DNA from: Asterella californica
Taxonomy: Eukaryota; Streptophyta; Marchantiopsida; Marchantiales; Aytoniaceae
DNA: 64,000 bases
Direction: 5' to 3'
Assembly: GCA_036924285.1 (NCBI GenBank)
Contig: JAYKYS010000016.1
Span: 5,146,001-5,210,000 of the forward strand
Under the pieces are notes generated by a model, which saw only the letters and a list, made by a program, of their open reading frames with translations, had not been told where the DNA came from and ran no database searches. A program made the position numbers and the translations under genes. This document shows positions 12,460-24,990 of this stretch, piece after piece. Numbering within the stretch: the stretch's first letter is position 1; the number at the start of each line of letters is the position of its first letter.

Positions 12460-15400
12460 GTTCCTTCCCCAATCTTTCCTTCTGCCAGTGTCGTATTGAA
12501 CTTCCTTCTCGGTCTGCGTCCCTCTACCGACGACCAGTTTTCTTCCTTGGAGGTCGTCGCATCGTCGCTCTCCGGAGTCCAGACTCCGGACCTGCAACGT
12601 GCATCGCATTTCAAGGGCATTTCAACAAACCGCAAAGGAACTACCGCGTCTGTCGTGATGTAATCCGGTGGGCTATCACTCATATCCGGTAAACCTGTCC
12701 CCACGGACTCCGGAGGATTGCGCAATTGTGAGTACTACAGCCTACAGGTGTGAGTTGCACGGTTCATTTCCGGGCCTCCTCGACGGACATCTTTGGCCTT
12801 GGCGTGTGGATTAGCAGCCCACGAGTCTTCAGGCATGCACGCAATGAACAAAATTACTCGCAAATAAATTAAATTAATATAAATAAGCAAGGAGTTATAT
12901 TTTGTAATGTAATTGCCAGGCTATGCATTAGCGATTAATCCATATCTAACCCAATTCTTTGTCGGGTTTTACAGCCTCTCCATCCGCCCGTCGTTACTTA
13001 ACAATCTCCTGATAAGACAAAATACACTACATCACAACTCATCTTCATATCCAGAAATTTTCATTGTAATAAGAAGGTTGATAATCGTACGTAAATTATA
13101 CCATGTTCTAAAATAACCTCATCATTCAAACGTATAAATCATAACAGGTCTATAACATTAAATGTAGTGCACTAAATACTTAAACTCAAACTATACCAAT
13201 TGGGCGTATATATATGTTTTTTTATAAAATCCGGCATGTATAAGTAATGTAATTATTGATCTGTTGAAAACTATTTAAGAAAAAATTAATGTTATTTAAT
13301 TGTTTTATAAAAACATTAACATTATGTAATTATTTAATAAATCTGTAAGTTTATTCAATTATTTAAGAAAATCATTAAGTTTATAAAATTATTTGAAAGA
13401 AGGAAGAAGAAAAAAGGAAGCAAGCAAGGGAAAAAAATTTATTTTTTTCTTCCTTGGCCTATGAAATTTTGGAATTTGTTTATTCAGAGTAAAACTTTTT
13501 ATCATTTGTGATTTTCTTTTATAATGTACTAAGGTTATTCTTTTACTCACATTTTACCGGACACTATTACATATACATCCACAAAAAATCATTAGATAGT
13601 TATAAGTTGTAGGATGAAACTGTTATTTAATGAACACTAATACATAAAATAGTATGATATAAAACTTTCTGTTCATCTATTTGAGTTATGCTTTATGTTT
13701 TGGATACATTTTCAGAACCGATGAAAACAGGAAAAGGTTTCTTATAATATAAAAATGAATTTTGTATTAAAAACGATCTTACGCGATATAATAATTATCT
13801 AAATATACCCCACAAACATAAGGAAGATGTTCTTGTTTAATACTTTCTTTTCTATATTTTCCCTACATGATGCAAGTGAACCCGGCATATAAGTCACATG
13901 AAGACTATATGCAGATTTATATAATGATGTGTGTTTGTAAAAAACTGATAGGAAAATAACATCAATATCTATTCAGAATAGTGTTTAAAAGTTTACAAAA
14001 ATTTCCATCAAACGACCATGGTGTAAGTTTTATGTAATTAGAATATCTTTTACATATCGAACCTGATCATTTGTCGCTATTTATCTCTGATACCTCTGGT
14101 ACATACAGTGTTCACAAAGTAAAACGAGGAGTTTTGATATGTATGTTTACTACTTGTCTTTCTGACTCCCTGTAACAACTGTGAAAATAAATTAGAGGTA
14201 GATTGAAAAAGAGGTATGGTACCAGATCATATACCATATACACATATATACACATATCTTCTTGTACGTATGTTTTTAATCAAGTTAAACTTTATGAATA
14301 TTGTATTATGTGCTCCTATTGATGGTTCCTTTTACAACTTTAGACATTTAGAAATATTATATTTGCGAGATTATAGTAGAGACTCAGTCATTTGTAGCTG
14401 AGAAGAATAATGATATTGATGTTGTATTCAATGTTTTAGATATTTATTATCTATTTAAGTTAACCTAAGTTCTTGAATTAATTACTTTTTGAGATCACAA
14501 AGAATCCCATAGATAGAAGATTTTTCTTAAGAAGTTACTCGGTAAGTTACTTAAATTGATATGCAAATAAAATTCAACTTGTGTTATATTATTTAGTGTG
14601 TTATATAACATATATATTTGCTTGATATTTATCGATATAATTACTTCCTTAAGAATCAATATTATAGGTAGATCCATTATCTCTTATATTATAGCTCCTA
14701 AAATATATTTATCGGTTTTAATGGAGGCAAGTACTTGGAATATATTGTGAGCTACCACTAGATACCTCAAATGCATATTCAACATCTCTCTTTAATTCTC
14801 AAAGTCTTGAGATAATTTCTTCGCTGCTGTTGTTGAACATTTGAGACTTCATTTTAATATATTACTATATAAAATCTCAAAATAGTAAATGGACATCCTT
14901 TCGCATGTAACCACTTCAAGTTTATGTACCATCCAGACCCTTTAAGCATGTAAGCCATCTTTATAAACTTCAATACAAGACATTCCTCTTTTGTTGTTTT
15001 ACACTGAGCTACGAATTCTTCTTCAAAGTTTGGCACATAAACCTCATAGACAAAGTCCGAATGCTCTTACTCTCCCAAGGACTCTTTCCAAACGACGAGT
15101 ATCTATACTTGAACGTTGGCATTCTTGTTCAGACATCTTGGTAAATTTCAACACATTTGAATTTCCTCTAGAATATGAACCATCCTCGAACGATTGGTTC
15201 TTTCAATGTCAAGAAATGAGTTTTGACTTGTTCTTTGTTGTACTTCTTTTTCAACTTCACAAATATCCTCTTGTATGAATATGAATCCATCTTCAGTGCA
15301 TCATGTTGTTTCTTCTATCTTTCTTCGACGAATTAATTTTTGTGCTTCAAAGACTTTCTATCGCATGCTGCGGTAATAATTGAACTACAACTCTAGTTTT

Positions 15401-16700
15401 CTTTTGACGTTTAGTATCGGTGATAAACCAAATCAAGGTTGAGGTGTTCGTCCTATTTGTCTAGCTGCAATATGAGAATCGAGCACAATGTATGCAACGA
15501 TCTCCTCCACTACATATTCTGTCTCTCTATTGATAAACTCTCCACATTCTTCTTGATAAGAACAATGTGTTTTTGCTAGAAAATCTAACCCAACCAAACT
15601 GTTCCATCTCCCTATTCAATCCTCTCATTTTCAATTTGGACTCATGCTCAATTCTCTTCTTGCACAACCAAGCAAGTGGTTACAGCTCTAAGTAGACTAC
15701 ACAATCTGTGCACCTATACCTTTCCCCTTTATGTGATAGTTCCATCTCAGAAATTAAGCACACAAACTCTCTTCAGTTGTACTCGAAATAGTCTTTGGTA
15801 GAGCAAATAACCTCTGAGGAACCAATGCACCTCATGCACTGAAAGTAGAAAATTTAAAATTTATGTCCAAACTCTATTTTCACTGAGAGTATGTACCGTT
15901 GTGTTTCTCCTCCCATATGCTCCAGTAGAGTTTAAAAGATGGAGGAGATATTAAGAAAGCGATGCACAGTTTGAAGTGCTCGATAAATATATCATATGAA
16001 CAATTGGATCAAAGTCCTAAACTTTTAAAATACCCTGTAACATTTTTCTTGTCTAACTCTTGTACCTTGGTTTGCGGAGAACCAAAACTTGATTTTGATG
16101 GACTATAAGAGCCTTATATAATGGATGCTGTCAAAAACATATTATTACGTACGTTAGAAATATGTACGTTAAAAACATATTATTATTTAAAATTATTCCC
16201 CAGACTTCAGTTTCCCACCCTGATCGATCCATGACACAATACAATGGGACGTTATTCTCTTATTTGTTAGTCATCATTTGGCTTGACGATTTTGTGTTGC
16301 AAATCAAAGATCTGATGCTAAACACTTGTCTTGTCATTTTATGCCCATACATAACGCTGAAGGCATATGGGTTCGATTGAGCGATGATACCATTATTCAA
16401 GTCACACAATGTCATTTCCATATAGAGATCCGGTGCACTCGCTTTGGTGCAACTCTTTTTGCAATGCTATAGATGTAACTCCAAATTCGTCTCAAGTTCG
16501 TCTTCATATACTGTGAGACTAATGCTTTCTTAGCTGTCGTCCACGTCAAGAGAATACAGACGTGGATACCACATGGAGTGAACCGTTACCGGACAGGGTG
16601 CTTGTTCAAGTAACGGTAACAAGTCGAGGGTCCGTCTTACGGAAAATACTTTTGAAAAATATGGAGCCTGTACAAACAAATTTCTTGGTTGTGTTTGATA
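12460..16700. other. AT-rich intergenic block
   Basis: From about 12.84 kb the composition shifts to strongly AT-rich with long A and T runs, and it stays so to about 16.4 kb. Only short ORFs occur. The minus strand at about 14.85-15.28 kb has broken reading frames that may be remnants of a coding element (for example a segment reading FEEEFVAQCKTTKEECLVLK), but stops and frameshifts interrupt it. I cannot assign a family. The first 400 bp, next to the mS23-like start, are GC-richer and probably hold its promoter and 5' leader. Confidence 0.4.
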
Positions 16701-16707
16701 TGTAACG

Positions 16708-17083
16708 CAGTATGATCCGGCTGACCCAAACCTCGTGATCATTTACCAATCAGTGACCAAATCACTCGTAGATTAGTATTTTAATTAGTCCTCAACAGGC
16801 GTTCTCAATTTGTTCGAGCTCAAGCCTCCCCCACCAATCATGTCCCAAATCTCGACCCAAGTGTATACGTGAACATGTCTGTTGAACATAGTGTTATCAG
16901 TATGATCCGGCTGAAACAAACCTCGTGATCATATTACCAATCAGTGACCAAATCACTGGTAGATTAGGTGTTTTAATCTCAACAGGCGTTCTTTAAATGT
17001 TCCATCTCAAGTCTACCCGCAATCACGTCCAAATCTCTACCAAAGTGTATATGTGAATATGTTTGTTGAACATACTATTATCA
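16708..17083. repeat. Tandem duplication, two units of about 190 bp
   Basis: Units at 16708-16897 and 16898-17083 both begin CAGTATGATCCGGCTGA and continue through AACCTCGTGATCAT, CCAATCAGTGACCAAATCACT, CAACAGGCGTTCT and GTTGAACATA. They differ by scattered substitutions and small indels. No gene is involved. Confidence 0.85.
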
Positions 17084-17879
17084 GACATATTAGTAGATCG
17101 TTCATTCTTGACTAACCATGTCATATGTCCCCGTGACTCCCTAAGGTTTGAAAGGATTGGTTGGTACCTTCATACTCACTCGCGTGGCCGCCGACGGCCT
17201 GTTCAAGCAAATTTCTGCAAACACAATCGTCAAGTGGATGCACAGGTACTAACAGTTTGTTACACTAGAACTTCGTGTCTCTTAATCAGAATCTTTCAAA
17301 ATCTGAAGTGGTGCATAGGTTTTGGTTTCACACCAACGAGTAACGACAACTGAACTTGCGTAATCGGTGCAGCTCATACTGTATAAGAGCCACCCGGAAA
17401 AACTAAGCGTTCAGTGAACAAGGAATATTCCAGATCATCACCGTAATTACCTTACCATATTGTGCAGAACGTAAGCCATGTCTGGTGGATCAAACTGGCG
17501 AGACATGCCTTTGTAGGTCCCACATAGACGACAACATATTCCTCCGGAAGGGAAGAAGAATTGAAGAAGGGTCTGCGTTTAACTACCTCAATAGTTGAAA
17601 CTTCCTCCAAAGCCAGAACTTGCATCTTCTGCGCAATACAGGTCTGCGCCCAGAAACGTTACACAGAAGATACACGATATGGCTGGCGCACTAGAAACTC
17701 GTGACTACCACTCTTTCGGAGGTCTCTCTACCTGGAACCGTCACTGTCAGTGCACATTAGATATCTATCGACTGGGATCTTCCTACCGGTAGCCGAGGTA
17801 CGGAGAGGTGCCCCTAACTCTACCTCAAGAACCTCTTGAAGGAATAAGGAAAAATCATTAGGGACTTGTGAATCAGAAG

Positions 17880-19619
17880 GTCAACTCAAATAAACATCAG
17901 ATGGTCTGGAACTTGGCTGGGGAGAGCTCAACACGAAGCATTGCCCGCATGCGTTTGTATATTGGAACGTATTTGTGTCGAAACAGTACAGACATAACGC
18001 ATACCTTATTAGTTCGTTACTGTAATGGAATTTAAATGAGCAGTAAGGTACAGTACTTGCTATACTCTCTACCTTTCTACATCTGATACAGTCCTGGCTT
18101 TGTAACCTCATCCAAGGGTGTCGTCCGGGACAAGCAAGCCTGTGGCAACGGTACTGATACTTTTTGTATAACAAACTGTTCACTCAGTAGTTAGAGACGC
18201 AGGATCAACCAGCCACACATTATGTGCGTGCTCTCCGTGCGGATTTGACACTCGATCGGTGTCCATTCTCTGACTTGGCCAAGCTTTTATAAACTGTACC
18301 TGTAAGACGCTGGTACCACTTCTCAGAACATGATACAGCATATGACAAATGCACTCCTACAGATATTAAATTATCCTCAGTCCAAGAGTCAAGTTGACAC
18401 AAAGTATGCTCAACTCACGTTGCAACTCAAATCACGCCATCGCTTCCGGAAGTAGGCTACTAAAAGAGGATAGTTGTGGATCCGCTTACCTGACTAAGAG
18501 GCAAAGAAACTTGAGGCTGATCTTCATCTTCGACCCACTCGTTGGAGCCTGGCTCTTCCTGCATACCACCAAACTTGGTTGTCTATACTACGAGAATAGA
18601 AGCAGCCAGAATCTGAGAGAGTTCTGGTTGGTATATAGTCGTCGCGCTCAACGCGCTAGTAAACGGGCAACGTACATGACTATTAAACTATCTTCCGACA
18701 TGAGAGAGTAGTCAATGCCGACATTCTACTCAAATACGCCTGCCCCAAGAGAACAGTCCTACATTATGCGACTGAAGCAGTCTTCCAGTAAGAGTAGAGG
18801 CAAAGCTGGATGTCTACAAGAGAAAGACAAGGGATTTGAAAGGATGCTGGGAGGTGCCTGGAAATGACAAGGCAAGGTTACAATTGTATACTAAACCTGA
18901 CGAAGGGGCCCGATTTCACAGAAGACGGACGACGCGTTCACGAAGATACCCACGACAACACCCAATTTCTTTTGTTTGCGATTGTCTTCAATCTCCGTGC
19001 CCTCCAGATGTTGCCTGTACTCGACGACATCACCCTCCAACACAGTTGCTAATGCCTGTAGCTTACCTGCTTGCTTACAAATACCGGACTGCCTCGGATG
19101 CTTAATCCGTGAACTCCAGAGACGTGAAGAGCCCGTTAACCTTGCGTTGAAGTTTATGCAATTAGTTATTCTTAAAGTTCCCCCTACGTTTACTTCACCA
19201 AGTCTTCCGAATTCATTTCTGCAGCAGCACAGCTGAAATTGTTGATCTGCAGCGTTTGCCGGACAGGACAGGCAATAAGCGGGGGCATGTGAGCTTAAGA
19301 CTCCTATCATGGCAGACAGAAGATATGTCGGTCTCAGCTGATCCTGAAGTTGAAAGTTGCTTATGCAAAACAGCTCTGGCCCTCCGGGTCTCTGATCTAT
19401 CGATTATTCCCGTTCCATCATTCATCCGATTTGTAACCTCTCGTGGCTCAGAAGGACAGGTCGAGAATTGTACCTTTCACTTCTTAAAGTGTGGATGCAG
19501 CAAAGACGGGGAAGCATTTGGAGGAACAAACTGCTCACGATCTTCAGCGATCTAACAGCCTCAATGCCGTCCGCAAACGTACGTAGGAGGTTCCTGACGG
19601 AAACATGTGGGTCCCTCAT
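17880..19619 (-). CDS. Unidentified multi-exon gene, divergent from the PPR gene (partial model)
   Basis: A start codon at 19619 opens a 27-codon first exon (19539-19619) reading MRDPHVSVRNLLRTFADGI and onward, ending at a good gtgagc donor in phase 0. Further exon-like pieces on the same strand are about 18940-19096 (contains KLQALATVLEGDVVEYRQHL, preceded by a cag acceptor) and about 18500-18565 (contains EEPGSNEWVEDEDQPQ, ending at a gtaagc donor). An open frame at 19.2-19.43 kb may supply another. I could not join all of these into one consistent frame and do not recognise the protein. The charged, probably helical segments would suit a coiled-coil protein. The 3' limit is a guess. Confidence 0.33.
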
Positions 19620-19982
19620 GTGGGGATTAGGGTTTACGAGATAGGGTTGGGAGACGCTTGTCAGGCGAGGAAATTAGACGGGATCCCCGTTGGGTTCACG
19701 GGAGTCTGACTGGAAAGGACTTTACAGTCTCCGTGGAGCACTAATGCATGCAGCTGTTTGTCCATCGATGGAGTAAGCAGGATATTTTTGAAAGTTCATA
19801 TTTGGATCGAGTCCAGTTCTGCCGGAATTTGGGTTGAGGTACGTGGAATTGGCTCTCGGTTCGCGCTTCGATGGTAGACCTTCGGCGAGATTCAGTAGAC
19901 ATAGCTTACTGGTGGTGGTCGGAGATTTGCGCTTCTCGATGCTAGCTTTTCCCAGCAGGTATGACTCCGCAGCAGGTCGAAC
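19620..19982. promoter_or_regulatory. Shared intergenic region between divergent genes, with an upstream ORF
   Basis: These 363 bp separate the putative minus-strand start at 19619 from the PPR start at 19983, so they would have to hold both promoters and leaders. An upstream ATG at 19961 opens a 63-codon ORF that overlaps the PPR start out of frame. This could reduce PPR translation if transcripts begin upstream of it. No TATA element was convincingly placed. Confidence 0.35.
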
Positions 19983-22172
19983 ATGAGGAATCGGTTGCTC
20001 CATACCTGGACTTTGTCCAAAGTTGCAGTGATTCAGGATGCAGTTTCTCGCCAGATTTTGGAGGAGAGTGGACAATTCATGCGCTCCTCTTCTTTGCTTT
20101 TGAGAGGTACAGGCGGAACTCAGGCTGTTCGCCCGATCTTCCAGCCTCCTAATTGTGCGGATCACGACATTGCCAATGCCGTCTCTGGTCCTCAAAATGT
20201 TAAGTACTTCAATCCAGGATCGACCGAATCTTTTAATCGGCATTCTTCTTTGAGAGAATCTTGTCGGGGTCTATCATCGCAGGTCGCGTCATCAGAATCT
20301 GGTAGTAACCCTTTGCGGGATGAAATCTGGAGTAACCCGCTTGGGAGTGAGGTGGTTGACGAAAGAGAGCTGAAGAGGAAGGGATCACAGTGGAAGGAAG
20401 AGGATCCGGTATTCCAGGAAACCAAGAGCATTGGGAGTGTTTGCAGTGTGCTGCAAAGAGGGAAGTGGACACATGAGACGGAGAAAGTGCTCGCAAGTTT
20501 GAACCTCAAACTAACCACGTATCTGGTTTATGAGGTATTGAAACGTCAACGGGATGCTGATGTAGCCTTCAGATTTTTCGAGTGGGCGAAGCTGCAACCA
20601 GGGTATAAGCCTGACACGGCAGTATACACGCGGATGGTGATGATCGCAGGTGCATCTAAGAAGAGTGAAGCCGTACAAGTATTGGTTAGTGATATGGAAT
20701 CAGAGGGGTGCGAGAGGAATCTCGCTTTCTACAACGCTCTTGTAGAATTTTTCTCCCATGCTCAAATGTTGAATGAAGCGCTTCATACTCTAGATACTAT
20801 CAAAGCATGCGGATGGGAACCGACTAACTTCACATACAAGTGCATCATTCACTCTGCCCTCAAGTCAGGAAACCTGAGAACTGGTGCTGAAATGTTCATG
20901 GAGATGATGCAAGCAGGATTCATGCCTGACAACACCACCATCAACATGCTGATTGATGCGTTTGCGAAGACAGGTCAACTGCGAAGAGCTTACAACATTT
21001 TCAGAGAGATGGTTGATAGAGGTTGCGTACCAGATGTTTACACCTACACTATTGTCATCAGAAGTCTTGGTCAGAAAGGTCACATGAACTCAGCGATGAA
21101 GATGTTTAGAGATATGATTGCCGCAGGAGTTCGGCCCACTTCCTTCACCTATCACAGTTTGATCCATGCCTTCGGTAGAGAGGGCAAGGTGGAGGAAGCT
21201 GTTCAACTAGTGAATGAAATGGTTAGCAAAGGCCATCAACCAGGAATAATTACCTATAACATTCTCATTGATGCCTACGGTAAAGCTGGTGACTGGGATG
21301 GAGCGATGGAGCTTTTCGAGAGAGCAAAGGGCATGGCGGATGCTGTGACCTACAACAGCATGCTTGACAGAGCTGTGAAGAAAGGTGATGTTCACGCAGC
21401 CTCTCAACTGTTTGAGCAGATGGGAGCCAAAGGATGCACTGCGAACAAGGTCACATACGCGATCTTGATTCGGGGCCTTACCAAAGCCGGGAAGGTTGAA
21501 GAAGCATGCAAGTTGTACGAGGAGATGAAATGTCTGGACCTTAAACCGGATGCAACCATCTTCAACAATTTGATCGATTGTCTGGGAAAAAGAAGACTTA
21601 TTGATTCGACCTTGAAGCTTTTTCAGGAGATGAAGGATCAGGGTGTTCGTCCCGATATGTGTACGTACAATACATTGATAAATCGCCTCTGTAAAGCAGG
21701 GCAAATAGATACAGCATCCAAAGTTGCCGAAGAAATGGCCGAAGCTGGCTGTATACCGGGTCGAGTGACATACAATTCCCTCATCAACAATCTTGGCAAA
21801 GCAAGGAAGATTGACGCCGCGTGCAAAATATTCTTAGAGATGCAGCGAAAAGGCGTAAAACCTGATGTGGTTACTTACACCTGTCTCATTGATGGATTTT
21901 TCATCGCAGAAAAGGTAGATTCAGCACTCTACATGTTTCAAGAGATGAAAAAGGTCGGCTGTCACCCCAACGTGGTGACCTACAATGTCCTTATAGATCA
22001 TCTGATCAGGCAAGGAAGACTTCCTGCCGCGTTGAATTTTTGGCAGGAAATGAAAGAAAAGGGCCTTACTCCTGATGAGATTACGGAAACTATCTTAGGT
22101 CGCATACCACCTGATCCCAGAAAGGAGCACTCAGGACGTCAACATGGTCATAGTCCAGAAGGCGACTTATGA
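19983..22172 (+). CDS. P-class pentatricopeptide repeat protein, intronless, 729 aa
   Basis: Predicted organelle RNA-binding protein. Residues 1 to about 100 are basic and Ser/Arg-rich with few acidic residues at the very start (MRNRLLHTWT...), fitting a mitochondrial or plastid transit peptide. About 14 tandem 35-residue PPR motifs run from roughly residue 211 to 700. Each opens with a pattern such as VTYNxLID or FTYHSLIH and closes with EMxxxGxxPD. The spacing is regular, and no L, S, E or DYW motifs follow, so this is P-class and not an editing factor. Proteins of this class bind one base per repeat and stabilise, process or translate organelle transcripts; the RNA target cannot be read here. 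The single-exon structure is normal for the family. Antisense ORFs across it are shadows. Confidence 0.95.
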   Translation: MRNRLLHTWTLSKVAVIQDAVSRQILEESGQFMRSSSLLLRGTGGTQAVRPIFQPPNCADHDIANAVSGPQNVKYFNPGSTESFNRHSSLRESCRGLSSQVASSESGSNPLRDEIWSNPLGSEVVDERELKRKGSQWKEEDPVFQETKSIGSVCSVLQRGKWTHETEKVLASLNLKLTTYLVYEVLKRQRDADVAFRFFEWAKLQPGYKPDTAVYTRMVMIAGASKKSEAVQVLVSDMESEGCERNLAFYNALVEFFSHAQMLNEALHTLDTIKACGWEPTNFTYKCIIHSALKSGNLRTGAEMFMEMMQAGFMPDNTTINMLIDAFAKTGQLRRAYNIFREMVDRGCVPDVYTYTIVIRSLGQKGHMNSAMKMFRDMIAAGVRPTSFTYHSLIHAFGREGKVEEAVQLVNEMVSKGHQPGIITYNILIDAYGKAGDWDGAMELFERAKGMADAVTYNSMLDRAVKKGDVHAASQLFEQMGAKGCTANKVTYAILIRGLTKAGKVEEACKLYEEMKCLDLKPDATIFNNLIDCLGKRRLIDSTLKLFQEMKDQGVRPDMCTYNTLINRLCKAGQIDTASKVAEEMAEAGCIPGRVTYNSLINNLGKARKIDAACKIFLEMQRKGVKPDVVTYTCLIDGFFIAEKVDSALYMFQEMKKVGCHPNVVTYNVLIDHLIRQGRLPAALNFWQEMKEKGLTPDEITETILGRIPPDPRKEHSGRQHGHSPEGDL

Positions 22173-24890
22173 ATTCTATCTTGAACACTGGGAGACGGAC
22201 AACTATTGTTGCGGAGAAGTGAGTTGCCGCCAGCAATTTCACCAGTGGCAGAGACCGTATCACAAGACGCGGGAAACTGTTCTCGGTAAGAGCTCGAACG
22301 CCGGACTTACTTATTTTTCATTTAGTGAAAGCTGATGAGGTGCATTTTCAGGAGGCAGGTTGTTGATAATGTAAGCCCTCCTTATCTCTAGACCTGTGTA
22401 GACGGAAGACATGAGTAGAGTTCTTGGAGTGCTTGATTATCACCAAAGCACGAGGGTGAAGTTTGATAGCGCTCGTACAACCATGTCAGTTGCGCCCAGA
22501 ATGTGTTATGGGATTGTCAGACTAGTAGGCACTCGAGTAGGCAGCCCCGAGTTAAACTCACGAGCGGAAAGATATTACAGTAACTTGTATGTATGCACAG
22601 ATATCTTGACCGCTGCGAATGTGAACGCTACACAATTCTATTGAATCCTAGCAGAAGGTCACCGCTCAGCTTATGTCAAGATTTTGACTGAGTGGGTTTA
22701 AAGCTACATGCCAACCGCCCACGCTCGTTCTTCATTGTACGAACATGCTGAAGGCTTTCAGGAACATTTCACAGTATCCAATCATGTTTCTGTATGCGAC
22801 CTGCAACAACTCATCTGGGTTTGTCTTAGCGGATTGCTTGTATACTGAAGAATTGTTTCCCCATGACTATGAATGCGTTGCAGGTACTTTCTGCCTAGAA
22901 GAGAGAAAGGCCTGAGGAGTACTCCATCGGTTACTGTGTCTGCACAGGAGATCAGGCCCGTTTTAGAAGTTTCTCTTCCATCCTGACGCCCACACTGTAG
23001 AACTGAAACTGCTTACTCAAAAGGTCAGGTTTGTTGACAGACGCCTGGACTTAAAAGAGTTCATTTCTGCCTATTTGATTTAGTAGTTGCAGCGGGTATG
23101 AAGAGCACTAGCTCACGTGTCCTGCGTATTTGCACTTGACTGATCGTGTACCTCGAGAAGACAATCCTTCGATAGCATACGTCCCTTGATATGAATAAAA
23201 TAGATAAATGCTCTTCGAAGGGGTATGGAATTGACAGCCCTCGAGGGGCAACGTTCGACCTGGGCCGGAGGGTATGCAGCCATTGAGCATATAGGCACGG
23301 CACGCGATGATAAAATGTTAGAAATGGAGAAAATAGAAAAAAATAAAGGGCAAGTCTTTGGATAGATTAAGCCCTGACTCATGTGGCGTAACTTTTAAAG
23401 GTTTCTGTCAGTCGAATGGTTGATGGGAAGAATGATAGCAACAGCGTGATATTCAGCCAAGTTTGCCACCATGGTTGCTGTTGATCCCCAGAAGTAGACC
23501 TTGGTTCTGTAGTTAGTTACATTTAACCGCGTAACATGCTCTTCGGGGTTCCATGGGCTGAATATCATCTCATTTTATAAGACATTTTATAAGACCCGAG
23601 ACTTCAAATTGGAGGCGGGAAAGAGCACAAACTGGAATTGAGAATGAATGATAGAATGCTGGGCGCCCTTCTCTGATTTGCTGAGAGAAAGTTTAGACTA
23701 AACTGATGTATCCCTCGGTAATGAATTATATATTTTGTTTGTCAGTGTTGATAAGAACGTGACCGACATACCAGTGCTTGATTATTGCCTCCCAGGCTGA
23801 GGTAAATCCTCGAAGAGCGTCGTAGACTTCATGCCCTTTCATGAATTTCACCATGAATTCCCATGGTGGAAAAGGACTCGCGCCTTCGCTTCCTTATCTT
23901 TCGCCTGCACCAAAACCTCTTTCTTGTACCTGGATGTCTTTCTGAAACTGAAACTGGAAGCTTTAACTCGAATGTGAGATTAGAAAAACTGATCTGCTAG
24001 TTGCGAAGCTGAAAACCCATCCCGTGCTCTTGTCGACCGCAAACGCGCAACCAACCAAACCAGCTTTACAAATCTGTGCTTACTTCGTAGTTTTAGTCGA
24101 TCGCTGTTCCGCCAGTGGTGGTGATACGAGTGACGGTGGAGTTGAAATGATGTTGCCTTGCTGTTTACTCTTGTGCACAACCAGAGCTGCCAGATCCGTC
24201 ATTTAGCGTCGCCGCAATTCGCATTCTATTAAGGCTTCACCGTTTCTGGCAGAGCAAGCGCTCGTGACGTCACATGCCAAATCAATGTAGTGATCAGACT
24301 CGCTAAGGTAGGTAATACATCACGAAGACGTCTCGAAGTCACATAGTTGGCCACTACTGCCGCGTATGGGTTTTGCATTTGCGGAACCAAGCGGAGTATA
24401 AAACCCAGTTTCAGTATACAAGGAGAAAAACTAATACATATTTTCTGTCTCTCTGCCAGTTCCAGTATAAAAGGAGGAAGAAGAATATGTTTGTCTCTCT
24501 TTGTACTCCATTACCTGAAGCATGCATATTATATAATTCACCTTGCACTCGTTCGAAGGCTCCGAGGAGGAGAGTAGTTTTCATGCAGGGTAAATAATTT
24601 TTCTTCTGGACGAATGAGTTCGGAAAAGGTCTTTTGCGATTGAAGTTTGCTCGCGTGTTGACAAATTTAAGGGTAGAAGCCCGGACAAAATTCGATAGTA
24701 ATTATTTTTATCGGTATATTTTTCGACTTGCATTCATAGGGCCATACATGTGATGTTGTCTCGACGAACTTTGGGCTTAGTATTCTTTCTGGTAATTCAC
24801 AAATACTGTAACTGCGTTGGACACAGACTCTACAAAGGCTAGGAACAGTCGAAACTTTCCTCTGTTACCTTTTATAGTTTTCTTAACTGA
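22173..24890. other. Spacer without supported genes
   Basis: This stretch follows the PPR stop codon and has no long ORF on either strand. A palindromic TGACGTCA (bZIP/CRE-type core) lies at 24264-24271 inside CTCGTGACGTCACATG, but no gene start is evident next to it. The first few hundred bases presumably contain the PPR 3' untranslated region. Confidence 0.4.
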
Positions 24891-24893
24891 AGA

Positions 24894-24965
24894 TTGCTGT
24901 ACCAAGTGGTTTAGCTCACAGTCCTCTAAGAGAAATGTCGTGGGTTCAATCCTTTGCGGACACGG
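24894..24965 (+). repeat. tRNA-like sequence (possible SINE head)
   Basis: The sequence carries a B-box-like GGGTTCAATCC at about 24941-24951. Upstream of it, AGTGGTTTAGCTCA is in the right place for an A box. The acceptor and anticodon stems do not pair well enough for a functional tRNA. It sits immediately before a five-unit tandem repeat, as in a tRNA-derived element with a repetitive body. Confidence 0.4.
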
Positions 24966-24990
24966 TTAGAGGTCCATGCGCTTTGCAACT

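Noticed and set aside
18220..18402. Separate small gene on the minus strand
   Set aside because: Only 60 codons and no domain; if coding, it is more likely part of the unidentified 17.9-19.6 kb gene.
20192..21826. Antisense ORFs of 62-165 codons across the PPR gene
   Set aside because: They are mirror frames of a strongly supported repetitive coding sequence and show no domain.
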